DNA of 64,000 nt, from NCBI RefSeq assembly GCF_042466665.1, contig NZ_CP162102.1:3906001-3970000 (forward strand). The letters are read 5' to 3'. The translations under genes and the position numbers were made by a program. This document shows positions 17,605 to 25,398 of the stretch, in pieces. Below the pieces are notes generated by a model. That model made no database searches. It was not told the DNA's origin and worked only from the letters and a program-made list of their open reading frames with translations. The first letter of the stretch is position 1, and every line of letters begins with the position of its first letter. This DNA is from Peterkaempfera podocarpi (lineage in GTDB: Bacteria > Actinomycetota > Actinomycetes > Streptomycetales > Streptomycetaceae).

Positions 17605-19269
17605 TCAACCGAGGGAGCAGCCGGCCCCGTTCAGGGTGAAGGCGGTGGGGACGCCGTTGGTGCCGGGCGAGGAGCCGCCGTTGAGGCCGAAGTTCACCGT
17701 GGCGCCGGCGGCGATGCTGCCCGTCCAGGCCTCGTTGGTGACGGTGACCTGCTTGCCGCTCTGGGTGGCCTTGGCGTTCCAGATGGAGTTGATGGTCTGG
17801 CCCGCGGGGAAGGAGAAGACCAGTGTCCAGCCGTTGATCGCGCTGCTGCCGTTGTTCTTGACCGTGACATCGGCGTTGAAGCTGGTACCCCAGTCCGACA
17901 GCTTGTAGGTCACCACGCAGCCGGTCGAGGTCGGGGGCGTGCTGGTCGGCGGCGTGCTGGTCGGGGGCGCCGTGGTCGGGGGCGTGGTGGTCGGGGGCGC
18001 CGTGGTCGGGGGCGGCGTGGTCGGCGGCGTGGTCGCGGTGCCGCCGCTCTTGGCGGCCATCCGCTCGGAATGCGCCCGGAACACCGCCAGTTCAGGCGCC
18101 CCGGCCATCACCCCGTAGGTGGGGTCCACCTGCCGGTCCATGTACCACCAGAAGGCGCTGCCGTCGCCGTCCGCGGCTTCAAAGTCCGAGTAGATCCCGC
18201 TCCACCAGGTCGAGCGGTCGACGTTCTTCACATTGAACTCGCCCATGAAGAAAGGCTTGCCGACCACATTGTGGGAGTCGCTGATCCACGACCGGATGAG
18301 CGCCTTCGTCTGGTCGAGCGAGAGATTGGCCCACTCCTCCGTGGTGTAGGGGTGAGCGGAGGTGAAGTCGATGTACGGCGACTCCTGGACGTACACAAAG
18401 GGGTTGCCCTCGTCGCCGCCGAAACCGTACTTGGTGCCGTGGCCCTCCAGTCCGGCGTCCAGCATGTGGTTGGGGTCGATGGACTTCACATAGGCGCCCA
18501 TCTCGTCCACCCAGGCGCGCAGCGTGGTGCCGCCGGCGTTCTCCGCGGTGCTCTGGTCCTGGTAGCGCGGCTCGTTCATCAACTCCCAGGCGAAGATGGT
18601 CGGGTCGTCCTTGTACTTGACCCCGCTGTAGTGGTTGGTGCGGTTGAGCGCATAGCTGATGTAGTTCTTGTACGAGGTGAAGCAGCCGGGGCAGCGGGTC
18701 TTGTCGAAGAACGCCGCCCGGCCGGGCTGGCCGCCGGACAGTCCCTCCCAGGACAACCGGGTGTCGATGCCTCCATAGGCCTCCCAGTAGTTCTCGAAGA
18801 CCGGGAGCAGCCTGATTCCGTGTGCCTTGGCCGACTGGATGATGTAGTCGAACTGGGCGAACTCCTGCTCGTTGTAGACACCCTTGGACGGCTCGAAGCC
18901 GTGCCAGGACTCATGGCTGAACATCCACAGCCGCACCACGCCCACCTTGTCGGCCTGCAGACTGGCGAACTGGGCGTCGATCCTGGACTTGTCCATGTAC
19001 TGCGTCTCGGTGTCGCCCGAGCCGCTGCCGTAGGTGAAGAGGTCGTAGGTGTTGGCGCCGGCGACGTAGTACGTCCGGCCGTCCAGGCAGAAGTGGATGC
19101 CGCAGCGGGTGACAAAGCCGCTGGGCACGGCGGCCGAGGCGGCGTCCGGCCGGAGAGCGGCCACTCCGGCCACCGCCAGCAGCGCGGCCACCAGGAGGGT
19201 CAGCAGATTCCTGGGACCGACGACGGGAGTTCTCGAAGACAACGTTGTCAGACAACGTATCGCGGGCAT
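17605..19269 (-). CDS. Secreted GH5 endo-beta-1,4-mannanase with CBM2
   Basis: A 554-residue secreted enzyme. A hydrophobic segment (LLTLLVAALLAVAGVAAL) ends near ASA at about residue 46. The GH5 barrel carries the acid/base Glu in IFAWELMNEPR (about residue 230) and the nucleophile Glu in FFMGEFN (about 343), with WHGFEP and HPYTTEEW. The pattern is that of mannanases (GH5_7). A Thr/Pro linker (about 412-450) leads to a C-terminal family 2 cellulose-binding module (CVVTYKLSDWGTSFNADVTV to NGAGCSLG). ATG 19269 has GGGAAGG seven bases upstream. A LacI-type palindrome overlaps codons 5-11, suggesting induction by mannan-derived sugars. Confidence 0.87.
   Translation of the reverse strand: MPAIRCLTTLSSRTPVVGPRNLLTLLVAALLAVAGVAALRPDAASAAVPSGFVTRCGIHFCLDGRTYYVAGANTYDLFTYGSGSGDTETQYMDKSRIDAQFASLQADKVGVVRLWMFSHESWHGFEPSKGVYNEQEFAQFDYIIQSAKAHGIRLLPVFENYWEAYGGIDTRLSWEGLSGGQPGRAAFFDKTRCPGCFTSYKNYISYALNRTNHYSGVKYKDDPTIFAWELMNEPRYQDQSTAENAGGTTLRAWVDEMGAYVKSIDPNHMLDAGLEGHGTKYGFGGDEGNPFVYVQESPYIDFTSAHPYTTEEWANLSLDQTKALIRSWISDSHNVVGKPFFMGEFNVKNVDRSTWWSGIYSDFEAADGDGSAFWWYMDRQVDPTYGVMAGAPELAVFRAHSERMAAKSGGTATTPPTTPPPTTAPPTTTPPTTAPPTSTPPTSTPPTSTGCVVTYKLSDWGTSFNADVTVKNNGSSAINGWTLVFSFPAGQTINSIWNAKATQSGKQVTVTNEAWTGSIAAGATVNFGLNGGSSPGTNGVPTAFTLNGAGCSLG
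19238..19258 (-). promoter_or_regulatory. LacI-type operator palindrome inside the mannanase start region
   Basis: GACAACGTTGTC (19238-19249) is a perfect 12-bp palindrome with the central CG typical of LacI-family operators. A further half-site GACAACGT follows at 19251-19258. The sites fall about codons 5-11 of the mannanase gene, just after the ATG, where a bound repressor would block initiation or elongation. Confidence 0.7.
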
Positions 19270-19444
19270 GGCACAACCTTCCCGGGGTGGTGGGGAGCCG
19301 GCTCACGCGATCCGCGGATACCGGAGCGGCCGCAACACGGCCGTTGCTCCAGGGCGGTGACGATGGAAGCACCAGCCCGGGTCGGCGTCAATGGACACGA
19401 CAGAAATGCGCCCGGCGCCACGGCGGCACCGGGACAGCAGAGAA

Positions 19445-19484
19445 CCGCCGTCAGCCGCCCTGGGAGGTCGGCGGATGACGGCGG
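19445..19484 (-). terminator. Hairpin after the first chaplin gene
   Basis: CCGCCGTCA-G-CCGCC (19445-19459) pairs with GGCGG-A-TGACGGCGG (19470-19484) with one mismatch and a 10-base loop. It begins 14 bp after the chaplin stop. Confidence 0.65.
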
Positions 19485-19498
19485 CTCGCAGCAGTCGG

Positions 19499-19744
19499 TC
19501 AGCCGGCGTTGACGCAGGTGTTGCCGAAGGCCGGGTTGACGGCAGCGAGGAAGATGTTGACGGTGTTGCCGCAGACGTTGACCGGGATGTTGACCGGCAT
19601 CTGGACAACGTTGCCGGAGACAACACCGGGCGAGCCGATCGCGGCAGCCCCGGCGTTCGAGCTCGCCATGGCGGAACCCGCACCCGCAGCGATCAGGCCG
19701 ACGGCGGCAAGGGAAGCGGCAGCCGCCTTCTTGGGCGCGTTCAT
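19499..19744 (-). CDS. Short chaplin
   Basis: An 81-residue secreted chaplin: signal peptide MNAPKKAAAASLAAVGLIAAG ending near SAMA, then one chaplin domain (SSNAGAAAIGSPGVVSGNVV, VPVN repeats, VCGN and GNTCVN). The two cysteines form the disulfide typical of short chaplins. Chaplins assemble into amyloid-like fibrils that coat aerial hyphae and lower surface tension. ATG 19744 is preceded by AAGGAG at ideal spacing. It diverges from the chaplin at 20341 across a 596-bp regulatory gap. I do not assign a ChpE-H letter. Confidence 0.93.
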   Translation of the reverse strand: MNAPKKAAAASLAAVGLIAAGAGSAMASSNAGAAAIGSPGVVSGNVVQMPVNIPVNVCGNTVNIFLAAVNPAFGNTCVNAG

Positions 19745-20340
19745 TGGTATCTCCTTAGTGCTCTTGTATGTCGAACCGGACGCACTGGGCGTTCCCTCTG
19801 AGCAACGACGCCTTCCCGGCAAAGGCATGCCCGAGGTCGCCGATTCACTCGCAGGCAGCAATCGGCGCCGCACTGCCGCCCATCCGGGTGATCGCCGGGG
19901 CACCGGCCGTTCCCCGGCGGCCGATGGCTCGTTCTTCAGCCCGAGGTCCTTGATTCACCACCTCGGGAGAGACCAAGTCATGCACCACACCGTCAGATCG
20001 GCCCTTGCCGAACTGTCCGTCAATAAGCCGCTGACGAAGCACACCAAGGCCCGGACGGGCGTCCGCACTGCCAGCTGACGTCCCATCGATCCGCTCCCGA
20101 AGAGGTGGATCTCCACCCGCAGGACCGCCTCGACATGCGAGGCATCGCAGCATGTGCCCAAACTTCTCTGGGGACGGCGTGTGATCGTCCGATCATCCCT
20201 GCTTGCGCCTTGGCGGAGCATCGCCCTATTGGGCCGCAAGGGTGATCACAGCGAAAAACCCGCATCCCAGGGGGGTGCATTCTCGTTCGTATGTCGCCCG
20301 CCGTCGTACGGTCGGGCAGAAAGACGGAGGAATTCCCACC
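19745..20340. promoter_or_regulatory. Shared regulatory region between divergent chaplin genes
   Basis: This 596-bp interval holds the promoters of two divergent chaplin genes; no frame in it has a plausible start, ribosome site and composition. On the minus strand CGTCGTTGC (near 19818-19810) resembles the CGTTGC motif upstream of rsbN, but no convincing -35 partner is present. Ribosome sites AAGGAG (before 19744) and GGAGGA (before 20341) are clear. Confidence 0.5.
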
Positions 20341-20583
20341 ATGCGATCTTTCAAGAAGGCTGCCGTTGTTACGGTCGCGGCCTCCGGAATGATTCTGGCC
20401 GGTGCCACCGCGGCGTCTGCCAGCAGCAACGCCGAGGCGGCAGCGGTCGGATCCCCCGGTGTGCTGTCCGGCAACGTGATCCAGGTTCCGATCAACATTC
20501 CGATCAACCTGTGCGGCAACGGCATCAACATTCTGGCGCTGCTCAACCCGACGTTCGGCAACACCTGCGCCAACGTCGGCTGA
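20341..20583 (+). CDS. Short chaplin
   Basis: An 80-residue chaplin with signal peptide (MRSFKKAAVVTVAASGMILA, cleavage near ASA) and a single chaplin domain: SSNAEAAAVGSPGVLSGNVI, PINIPINLCGN and NPTFGNTCANVG. Both disulfide cysteines are present. ATG follows GGAGGAATTCCCACC. It is 70 bp upstream of a second chaplin on the same strand and divergent from a third, giving a three-gene surface-protein cluster. Transcription is expected to depend on sigma-BldN, encoded about 10 kb away. Confidence 0.93.
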   Translation: MRSFKKAAVVTVAASGMILAGATAASASSNAEAAAVGSPGVLSGNVIQVPINIPINLCGNGINILALLNPTFGNTCANVG

Positions 20584-20653
20584 CCCAGCCCCCGAGTTCT
20601 CCGTCCGGCCCCCGGCGCGGGCGGTAATCCCACCTGATCCAGGAGATTTTTCC

Positions 20654-21019
20654 ATGCGCAACATCAAGAAGGCCGTTTTTGTCTCCGCCGCCTCCCTCGG
20701 TGTGATCGTGGGCGGCGCCGCCGCCGCCGCCGCCCAGGGTGCCGACGCCGAGGCCGCCGCGGTCGGCAGCCCGGGTGTCGTCTCCGGCAACGTCGTCCAG
20801 GTTCCGGTCTCCATCCCGGTCAACGTCTGCGGCAACTCGCTCAACCTGGTCGGCATCCTCAACCCGGCGTTCGGCAACACCTGCATCAACGCCGCGGGCG
20901 ACTTCACCCGTCACATCAGCCGTGGCCACGAGTTCGGTGGCGAGAACGCCGGTGGCGGCTCGCAGGGTGGCGGCGGCGGCTTCCACGGCCGTGGCAACGA
21001 CTTCGGTGGCGACCGCTGA
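20654..21019 (+). CDS. Chaplin with Gly/His-rich C-terminal extension
   Basis: A 121-residue secreted protein: signal peptide (MRNIKKAVFVSAASLGVIVG, cleavage after a poly-Ala run), then a complete chaplin domain (AEAAAVGSPGVVSGNVVQVP to NPAFGNTCINA) with two cysteines. After about residue 80 it continues for about 40 residues rich in Gly, His, Arg and Asn (for example GGGSQGGGGGFHGRGNDFGG). There is no LPXTG sortase signal, so it is not a long chaplin. The ribosome site AGGAGATTTTTCC precedes ATG 20654. A 15-bp stem terminator follows. Confidence 0.9.
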   Translation: MRNIKKAVFVSAASLGVIVGGAAAAAAQGADAEAAAVGSPGVVSGNVVQVPVSIPVNVCGNSLNLVGILNPAFGNTCINAAGDFTRHISRGHEFGGENAGGGSQGGGGGFHGRGNDFGGDR

Positions 21020-21036
21020 CCCAGTCGGAACCTTCA

Positions 21037-21077
21037 GGCGCTGCCCCTCGGAGCCCGAGAGCCCGAGGGGCAGCGCC
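21037..21077 (+). terminator. Terminator hairpin after the third chaplin gene
   Basis: GGCGCTGCCCCTCGG (21037-21051) and CCGAGGGGCAGCGCC (21063-21077) form a perfect 15-bp stem with an 11-base loop, 18 bp after the stop. Confidence 0.82.
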
Positions 21078-21106
21078 ATAATCAGTACCCGGAGAGGACA
21101 ACAGCC

Positions 21107-21529
21107 ATGAAGATCCTGTCCCGTGCGGGAGGCCGCGCCGTGGCCGCCGCCGGAGCCGCCGTACTCGGCGCGCTGGCCGTGCAGACGCCCGCCGTCGCCG
21201 CCGAAGCGCTGCCGGTCGGCTCCGCAGCGCCGACCGGTGCGACCCGGGCACCGGAGGCGGCGCTGCAGCCGCTGGACACCAAGGCGGCGCTGGGCACCCT
21301 GACCAAGACCACGGGCACCGCACTGCGTCCGGTCACGGACCTGCGACTGGACCCGTGGGCGAACTCGGGGGCGGACCCGCTCACCAACGGCGTCGCCGTG
21401 CAGCCCAAGACCCCCAACGGCGCCACCGGGGCGCTCAGCACCCTTCCGCTGACCGCGCCGCTGAGCGGCGGCGGCGGCCTGAAGGACCTGCCGGTGCTCG
21501 GCCAGGTCTTCGGCCTGTTGCGGGGCTGA
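21107..21529 (+). CDS. Small secreted protein of unknown function
   Basis: A 140-residue protein with a twin-Arg-free signal peptide (MKILSRAGGRAVAAAGAAVL, cleavage near AVAAE). The mature region has low complexity and is rich in Ala, Thr, Leu, Pro and Gly (TKAALGTLTKTTGTALRPVT; APLSGGGGLKDLPVLGQVFG). It has no cysteine and no domain I recognise. GGAGAGGACAACAGCC precedes ATG 21107. It lies 29 bp after the chaplin terminator, so it probably has its own promoter, and it shares a bidirectional terminator with hemB. A surface-associated role beside the chaplins is only inference. Confidence 0.75.
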   Translation: MKILSRAGGRAVAAAGAAVLGALAVQTPAVAAEALPVGSAAPTGATRAPEAALQPLDTKAALGTLTKTTGTALRPVTDLRLDPWANSGADPLTNGVAVQPKTPNGATGALSTLPLTAPLSGGGGLKDLPVLGQVFGLLRG

Positions 21530-21545
21530 CCCCCGGCAGGACCGG

Positions 21546-21598
21546 CTGACGCCCGAGGGGCCGACTCCCAGCACGGGAGCCGGCCCCTCGGGCGTCAG
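21546..21598. terminator. Bidirectional terminator between the secreted protein and hemB
   Basis: A 24-bp stem with one mismatch, 21546-21569 against 21575-21598 (core CGCCCGAGGGGCCG / CGGCCCCTCGGGCG), with loop AGCAC. It ends 4 bp short of the hemB stop and starts 17 bp after the plus-strand gene, so it can serve both. Confidence 0.88.
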
Positions 21599-21601
21599 CG
21601 G

Positions 21602-22585
21602 TCACTGCTGCCGCAGGGTGCGGGCGGCCTCGACGGCCCAGTAGGTGAGGATCTGCTCGGCGCCGGCCCGCTGGATGGAGGTCAGGGTCTCCATGATCAC
21701 GCGTTCGCGTTCGATCCAGCCGTTGGCGGCGGCGGCCTCCACCATCGCGTACTCACCGGAGACCTGGTACGCGGCGACCGGCACCGGGGAGGCGTCGGCC
21801 ACCTGCCGCAGGATGTCCAGGTAGGCCATGGCGGGCTTGACCATCACCAGGTCGGCGCCCTCGGCGAGGTCCAGCTCCAGCTCGCGCAGTGCCTCACGGG
21901 CGTTGGCCGGGTCCTGCTGGTAGCTCTTGCGGTCGCCCTTGAGCGAGGAGCCCACCGCCTCCCGGAAGGGGCCGAAGAAGCCGGAGGCGTACTTGGCGGT
22001 GTAGGCGAGCACCGCGACGTCCTGGTGTCCGGCGCCGTCCAGCGCCTCCCGGACCACACCGATCTGACCGTCCATCATCCCGGACGGGCCGACCATGTGG
22101 ACCCCGGCGTCGGCCTGGACCACGGCCATCTCGGCGTAGCGCTCCAGGGTGGCGTCGTTGTCCACGCTGCCGTCGGGCGCCAGCACCCCGCAGTGGCCGT
22201 GGTCGGTGAACTCGTCCAGGCAGAGGTCGGACATGACCACCAGCCGGTCGCCGACCTCGGCAACCACATCGCGGATCGCCTGCTGGAGGATGCCGTCAGG
22301 GTTGGTGCCCTCGGAGCCGACGGCGTCCTGCACGGCCGGGACGCCGAACAGCATGATGCCGCCGATCCCCGCCTCCGCCGCCTCCACCGCCGCCTTGCGC
22401 AGGGTGTCGCGGGTGTGCTGGACGACGCCGGGCATGGAGCTGATCGGCACCGGCTCGCTGATGCCCTCCCGCACGAAGGCGGGGAGGATCAGCTGAGCCG
22501 GGTGCAGCCGGGTCTCGGCGACCAGGCGGCGCACCGCGGGGGTGGTGCGCAGTCGGCGGGGGCGGTGGAGGGGGAAACCGGTCAT
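21602..22585 (-). CDS. hemB: Porphobilinogen synthase (delta-aminolevulinic acid dehydratase)
   Basis: A 327-residue TIM-barrel enzyme that condenses two 5-aminolevulinates into porphobilinogen. The zinc-binding cysteine loop is present (DLCLDEFTDHGHCGV; the third Cys expected a few residues on is replaced, as GVLAPDGSVDN shows). The Schiff-base lysines lie in AYTAKYASGFFGPFR and LVMVKPAMAYLD. ATG 22585 opens MTGFPLHRPRRLRTTPAVRR, typical of the family. It is 39 bp after the hemD stop and is probably the last gene of the rex-hemACD-hemB transcript. Confidence 0.96.
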   Translation of the reverse strand: MTGFPLHRPRRLRTTPAVRRLVAETRLHPAQLILPAFVREGISEPVPISSMPGVVQHTRDTLRKAAVEAAEAGIGGIMLFGVPAVQDAVGSEGTNPDGILQQAIRDVVAEVGDRLVVMSDLCLDEFTDHGHCGVLAPDGSVDNDATLERYAEMAVVQADAGVHMVGPSGMMDGQIGVVREALDGAGHQDVAVLAYTAKYASGFFGPFREAVGSSLKGDRKSYQQDPANAREALRELELDLAEGADLVMVKPAMAYLDILRQVADASPVPVAAYQVSGEYAMVEAAAANGWIERERVIMETLTSIQRAGAEQILTYWAVEAARTLRQQ

Positions 22586-22624
22586 GGCGTGTGACTGCCT
22601 TTCAGCGGGCCCTTCGCGGGCCCA

Positions 22625-24328
22625 TCAGCGGGCCTTCCTGCGGGAGCCCGGACGGCGCTCGCTCGGCCGGTACACCTGCTCGCCGGCCTCCAGGGCGGCG
22701 TCGCGGCGGGCCGCTCCGAACTCGGCCAGAGCCTCGGCGAGCGCCGCGGCCGAGGGCGCCGGGGAGAGCACGTCGACCCGCAGGCCGTGCTCCTCGGCGG
22801 TCTTGGCGGTGGCGGGGCCGATGCAGGCGATGACGGTGACATTGTGCGGCTTGCCGGCGATGCCGACCAGGTTCCGCACGGTGGAGGAGGAGGTGAAGAG
22901 CACTGCGTCGAAGCCGCCGCCCTTGATCGCCTCCCGGGTCTCGGCGGGCGGCGGCGAGGCGCGCACGGTGCGGTAGGCCGTGACGTCGTCCACCTCCCAG
23001 CCCAGGTCGATGAGTCCGGCCACCAGAGTCTCGGTGGCGATGTCGGCACGGGGCAGCAGCACCCTGTCGATCGGGTCGAAGACCGGGTCGTACGGCGGCC
23101 AGTCCTCCAGCAGTCCGGCGGCGGACTGCTCACCGGACGGCATCAGGTCCGGCTTGACGCCGAAGTCGATCAGGGACTGCGCGGTGGTCTCGCCGACCGC
23201 GGCGACCTTGATCCCGGCGAAGGCACGGGCGTCCAGCCCGTACTCCTCGAACTTCTCGCGGACCGCACGCACGGCGTTGACCGAGGTGAAGGCGATCCAC
23301 TCGTAGCGGCCGGTGACCAGGCCCTTGATGGCCCGCTCCATCTGCTGCGGGGTGCGCGGCGGCTCCACCGCGATGGTGGGCACCTCCTGCGGGACCGCGC
23401 CGTAGGAGCGCAGCTGGTCGGAGAGCGAGGCCGCCTGGTCCTTGGTCCGGGGGACCAGGACGTTCCAGCCGAAGAGCGGCTTGGTCTCGAACCAGGAGAG
23501 CGAGTCGCGCATCGAGACCTGCTCGCCCACCACGGCTATCACCGGGGTCTGCGGGTCGACCGGTGCGGAGACCGGGGAGGGCAGCACCTTGGCGCTCTTC
23601 AGCTCGGCGGCGATGGTGGCCAGCGTCGCGGTGAAGGTGCGCTGCCGGGTGGTGGTGCCGCCGAGGGTGGCGCAGAGGGCGGAGTCCGGCTTGCGGCCCT
23701 GGGCGACCAGGGCGGTCGCGGCGGCCGGCAGCTGGCCCAGGGTGGTGCGGACCACCAGGGTGGCGTCGCTGCCGCCCAGGTCGGTCCAGCCCTGCGGGTC
23801 CAGGGTGGCGGCGTCCACGAAGCGGACGTCGGCCCCACGGGTGCCGCGCAGCGGCACTCCGGCGTACGCGGGCACGCCGACCGACTGGGCGACGCCGGGG
23901 ACGACCTCGAAGGGGATCCGGTCCTTGGCGCAGACCAGCATCTCCTCGGCGGCCCGGCCGTCCAGGCCGGGGTCGCCGTCGACGGTGCGGACCACGTGCT
24001 TGCCGGCCTTGACGGCGGTGGAGACCACCTTGGCCAGCGCGGCGGCGCCCCAGTCGGCGGTGTCCGCGGTGGCGTCCACCGGGTCGGCGTCGCCCGCGGT
24101 GCCGCCGGGTGTGTACACCTCGACGCCCTCGGGGCAGTGGGTGCGCACGGCTGCCGCGGTGAGCGGGTCGGCGACCAGGACGTCGGCCGACGCCAGCACC
24201 TCGACCGCACGGAGGGTCAGCAGCCCGGGGTCTCCCGGCCCGGCGCCGAGGAAGGTGCAGCGTCCGGCGGATCCGCTGGGAACGGCCTTGCGAAGACCGT
24301 TGGCGTCGGTGTTGGCGGTGGGGCTCAC
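22625..24328 (-). CDS. hemD: Uroporphyrinogen-III synthase with N-terminal SUMT-like domain
   Basis: A 567-residue fusion. Residues about 20-270 resemble uroporphyrinogen-III C-methyltransferase: CTFLGAGPGDPGLLTLRAVE, VVPGVAQSVGVPAYAGVPL and a late TTTRQRTFTATLATIA. Residues about 300-545 are HemD (VLVPRTKDQAASLSDQLRSY; FTSVNAVRAVREKFEEYGL; FTSSSTVRNLVGIAG), which closes and inverts hydroxymethylbilane to uroporphyrinogen III. Several SUMT positions are degenerate: the usual KGGDPFVFGRGGEE reads as VDGDPGLDGRAAEE, and THR after AGVPL is missing. Methyltransferase activity is therefore doubtful. GTG 24328 overlaps the hemC stop as GTGA. Confidence 0.93.
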   Translation of the reverse strand: MSPTANTDANGLRKAVPSGSAGRCTFLGAGPGDPGLLTLRAVEVLASADVLVADPLTAAAVRTHCPEGVEVYTPGGTAGDADPVDATADTADWGAAALAKVVSTAVKAGKHVVRTVDGDPGLDGRAAEEMLVCAKDRIPFEVVPGVAQSVGVPAYAGVPLRGTRGADVRFVDAATLDPQGWTDLGGSDATLVVRTTLGQLPAAATALVAQGRKPDSALCATLGGTTTRQRTFTATLATIAAELKSAKVLPSPVSAPVDPQTPVIAVVGEQVSMRDSLSWFETKPLFGWNVLVPRTKDQAASLSDQLRSYGAVPQEVPTIAVEPPRTPQQMERAIKGLVTGRYEWIAFTSVNAVRAVREKFEEYGLDARAFAGIKVAAVGETTAQSLIDFGVKPDLMPSGEQSAAGLLEDWPPYDPVFDPIDRVLLPRADIATETLVAGLIDLGWEVDDVTAYRTVRASPPPAETREAIKGGGFDAVLFTSSSTVRNLVGIAGKPHNVTVIACIGPATAKTAEEHGLRVDVLSPAPSAAALAEALAEFGAARRDAALEAGEQVYRPSERRPGSRRKAR

Positions 24329-25398
24329 AGGTCTCGCTCCCCCATCAGACCGGCCGCGCCCCGGGCGAGCATCCGGGCGGCGAGGTCGCGGCCGAGGGCC
24401 GCCGCCTGCTGCTCGAAGGTCTCGTCCAGAGCGATCGGACCGGTGGTGGACATCTGCAGCAGGGTGGTCCCGTCGGGGGTGCCGACCACACCCTCCAGCC
24501 GCAGTTCGGTGGCAGGACCGTCGGTCCCGAGCACGGTGGCCAGCGCGCCCACGGGGGCGGAGCAGCCGGCCTCCAGGGCGGCGAGCAGGGCTCGCTCCGC
24601 GGTGACCGCGGCCCGGGTGGGCCGGTGGTCGAGCGCGGCAAGGGCGGCGGCGAGCCGCGTGTCGTGCGCGGCGCACTCCACCGCCAGCGCCCCCTGGCCG
24701 GGGGCGGGCAGCATCAGGTCGAACCCGAGCAGCTGGGTGGCCTCGGAGAGGCGGCCGAGGCGGCTGAGGCCGGCCGCGGCCAGGACGACGGCGTCGAGCT
24801 CGCCCGAGTGGACATAGCCGATGCGGGTGTCGACATTGCCGCGGATCGGGACGGTCTCGACGGCCAGGCCGTGTGCCGCGGCGTAGGCGTTGAGCTGCGC
24901 CATGCGGCGCGGTGCGCCGGTGCCTATCCGGGCCGGGCGGCCGTCGCCGTGGGCGACGCACTTCTCGACGAGCTCCTCCAGGGTGAGGCCGTCGCGGGCG
25001 ACCAGAGCGTCGCGGGCGTCCTCGCGCTGGGGGACCGCGGCGAGCAGCAGACCGGCCGGATCCGCGGTGGGCAGATCCTTGAGGGAGTGCACGGCGAGGT
25101 CGATCCGGCCGTCGAGCAGGGCGTCGCGGAGGGCGGAGACAAAGACCCCGGTGCCGCCGATCTGCGCCAGGTGCTCACGGGAGGTGTCCCCGTAGGTGGT
25201 GATCTCCACCAGCTCGACGGGGTGGCCGGTGAGCTCGGCGACCTGCTCGGCGACCATGCCCGACTGGGCCGTCGCCAGTGCGCTGCGGCGGGTGCCCAGC
25301 CTCAGCGTCTTCTGCTTCAACTCGCCTGGGGTAGTGCGAAGTTGACCATTCATGACATGATCGTCCCGGTCGTGCTGGTTGCCTGGGTGGTGGTTCAT
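24325..25398 (-). CDS. hemC: Hydroxymethylbilane synthase (porphobilinogen deaminase)
   Basis: The 357-residue enzyme polymerises four porphobilinogens into hydroxymethylbilane. Signatures: LRLGTRRSALATAQSGMVAE, TTYGDTSREHLAQIGGTGVF, the catalytic Asp in DLAVHSLKDLPT, and the cofactor-attachment cysteine in LEAGCSAPVGAL. ATG 25398 overlaps the hemA stop as ATGA and gives a Asn/His/Asp-rich extension before the conserved start; ATG 25353 would give a shorter protein closer to homologues. The stop overlaps hemD as GTGA. Confidence 0.95.
   Translation of the reverse strand: MNHHPGNQHDRDDHVMNGQLRTTPGELKQKTLRLGTRRSALATAQSGMVAEQVAELTGHPVELVEITTYGDTSREHLAQIGGTGVFVSALRDALLDGRIDLAVHSLKDLPTADPAGLLLAAVPQREDARDALVARDGLTLEELVEKCVAHGDGRPARIGTGAPRRMAQLNAYAAAHGLAVETVPIRGNVDTRIGYVHSGELDAVVLAAAGLSRLGRLSEATQLLGFDLMLPAPGQGALAVECAAHDTRLAAALAALDHRPTRAAVTAERALLAALEAGCSAPVGALATVLGTDGPATELRLEGVVGTPDGTTLLQMSTTGPIALDETFEQQAAALGRDLAARMLARGAAGLMGERDL

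Noticed and set aside
22787..24817. A 676-codon plus-strand open frame opposite hemD
   Set aside because: It is the antisense shadow of hemD and hemC, Gly/His/Ala-rich, with no recognisable domain and no ribosome site.
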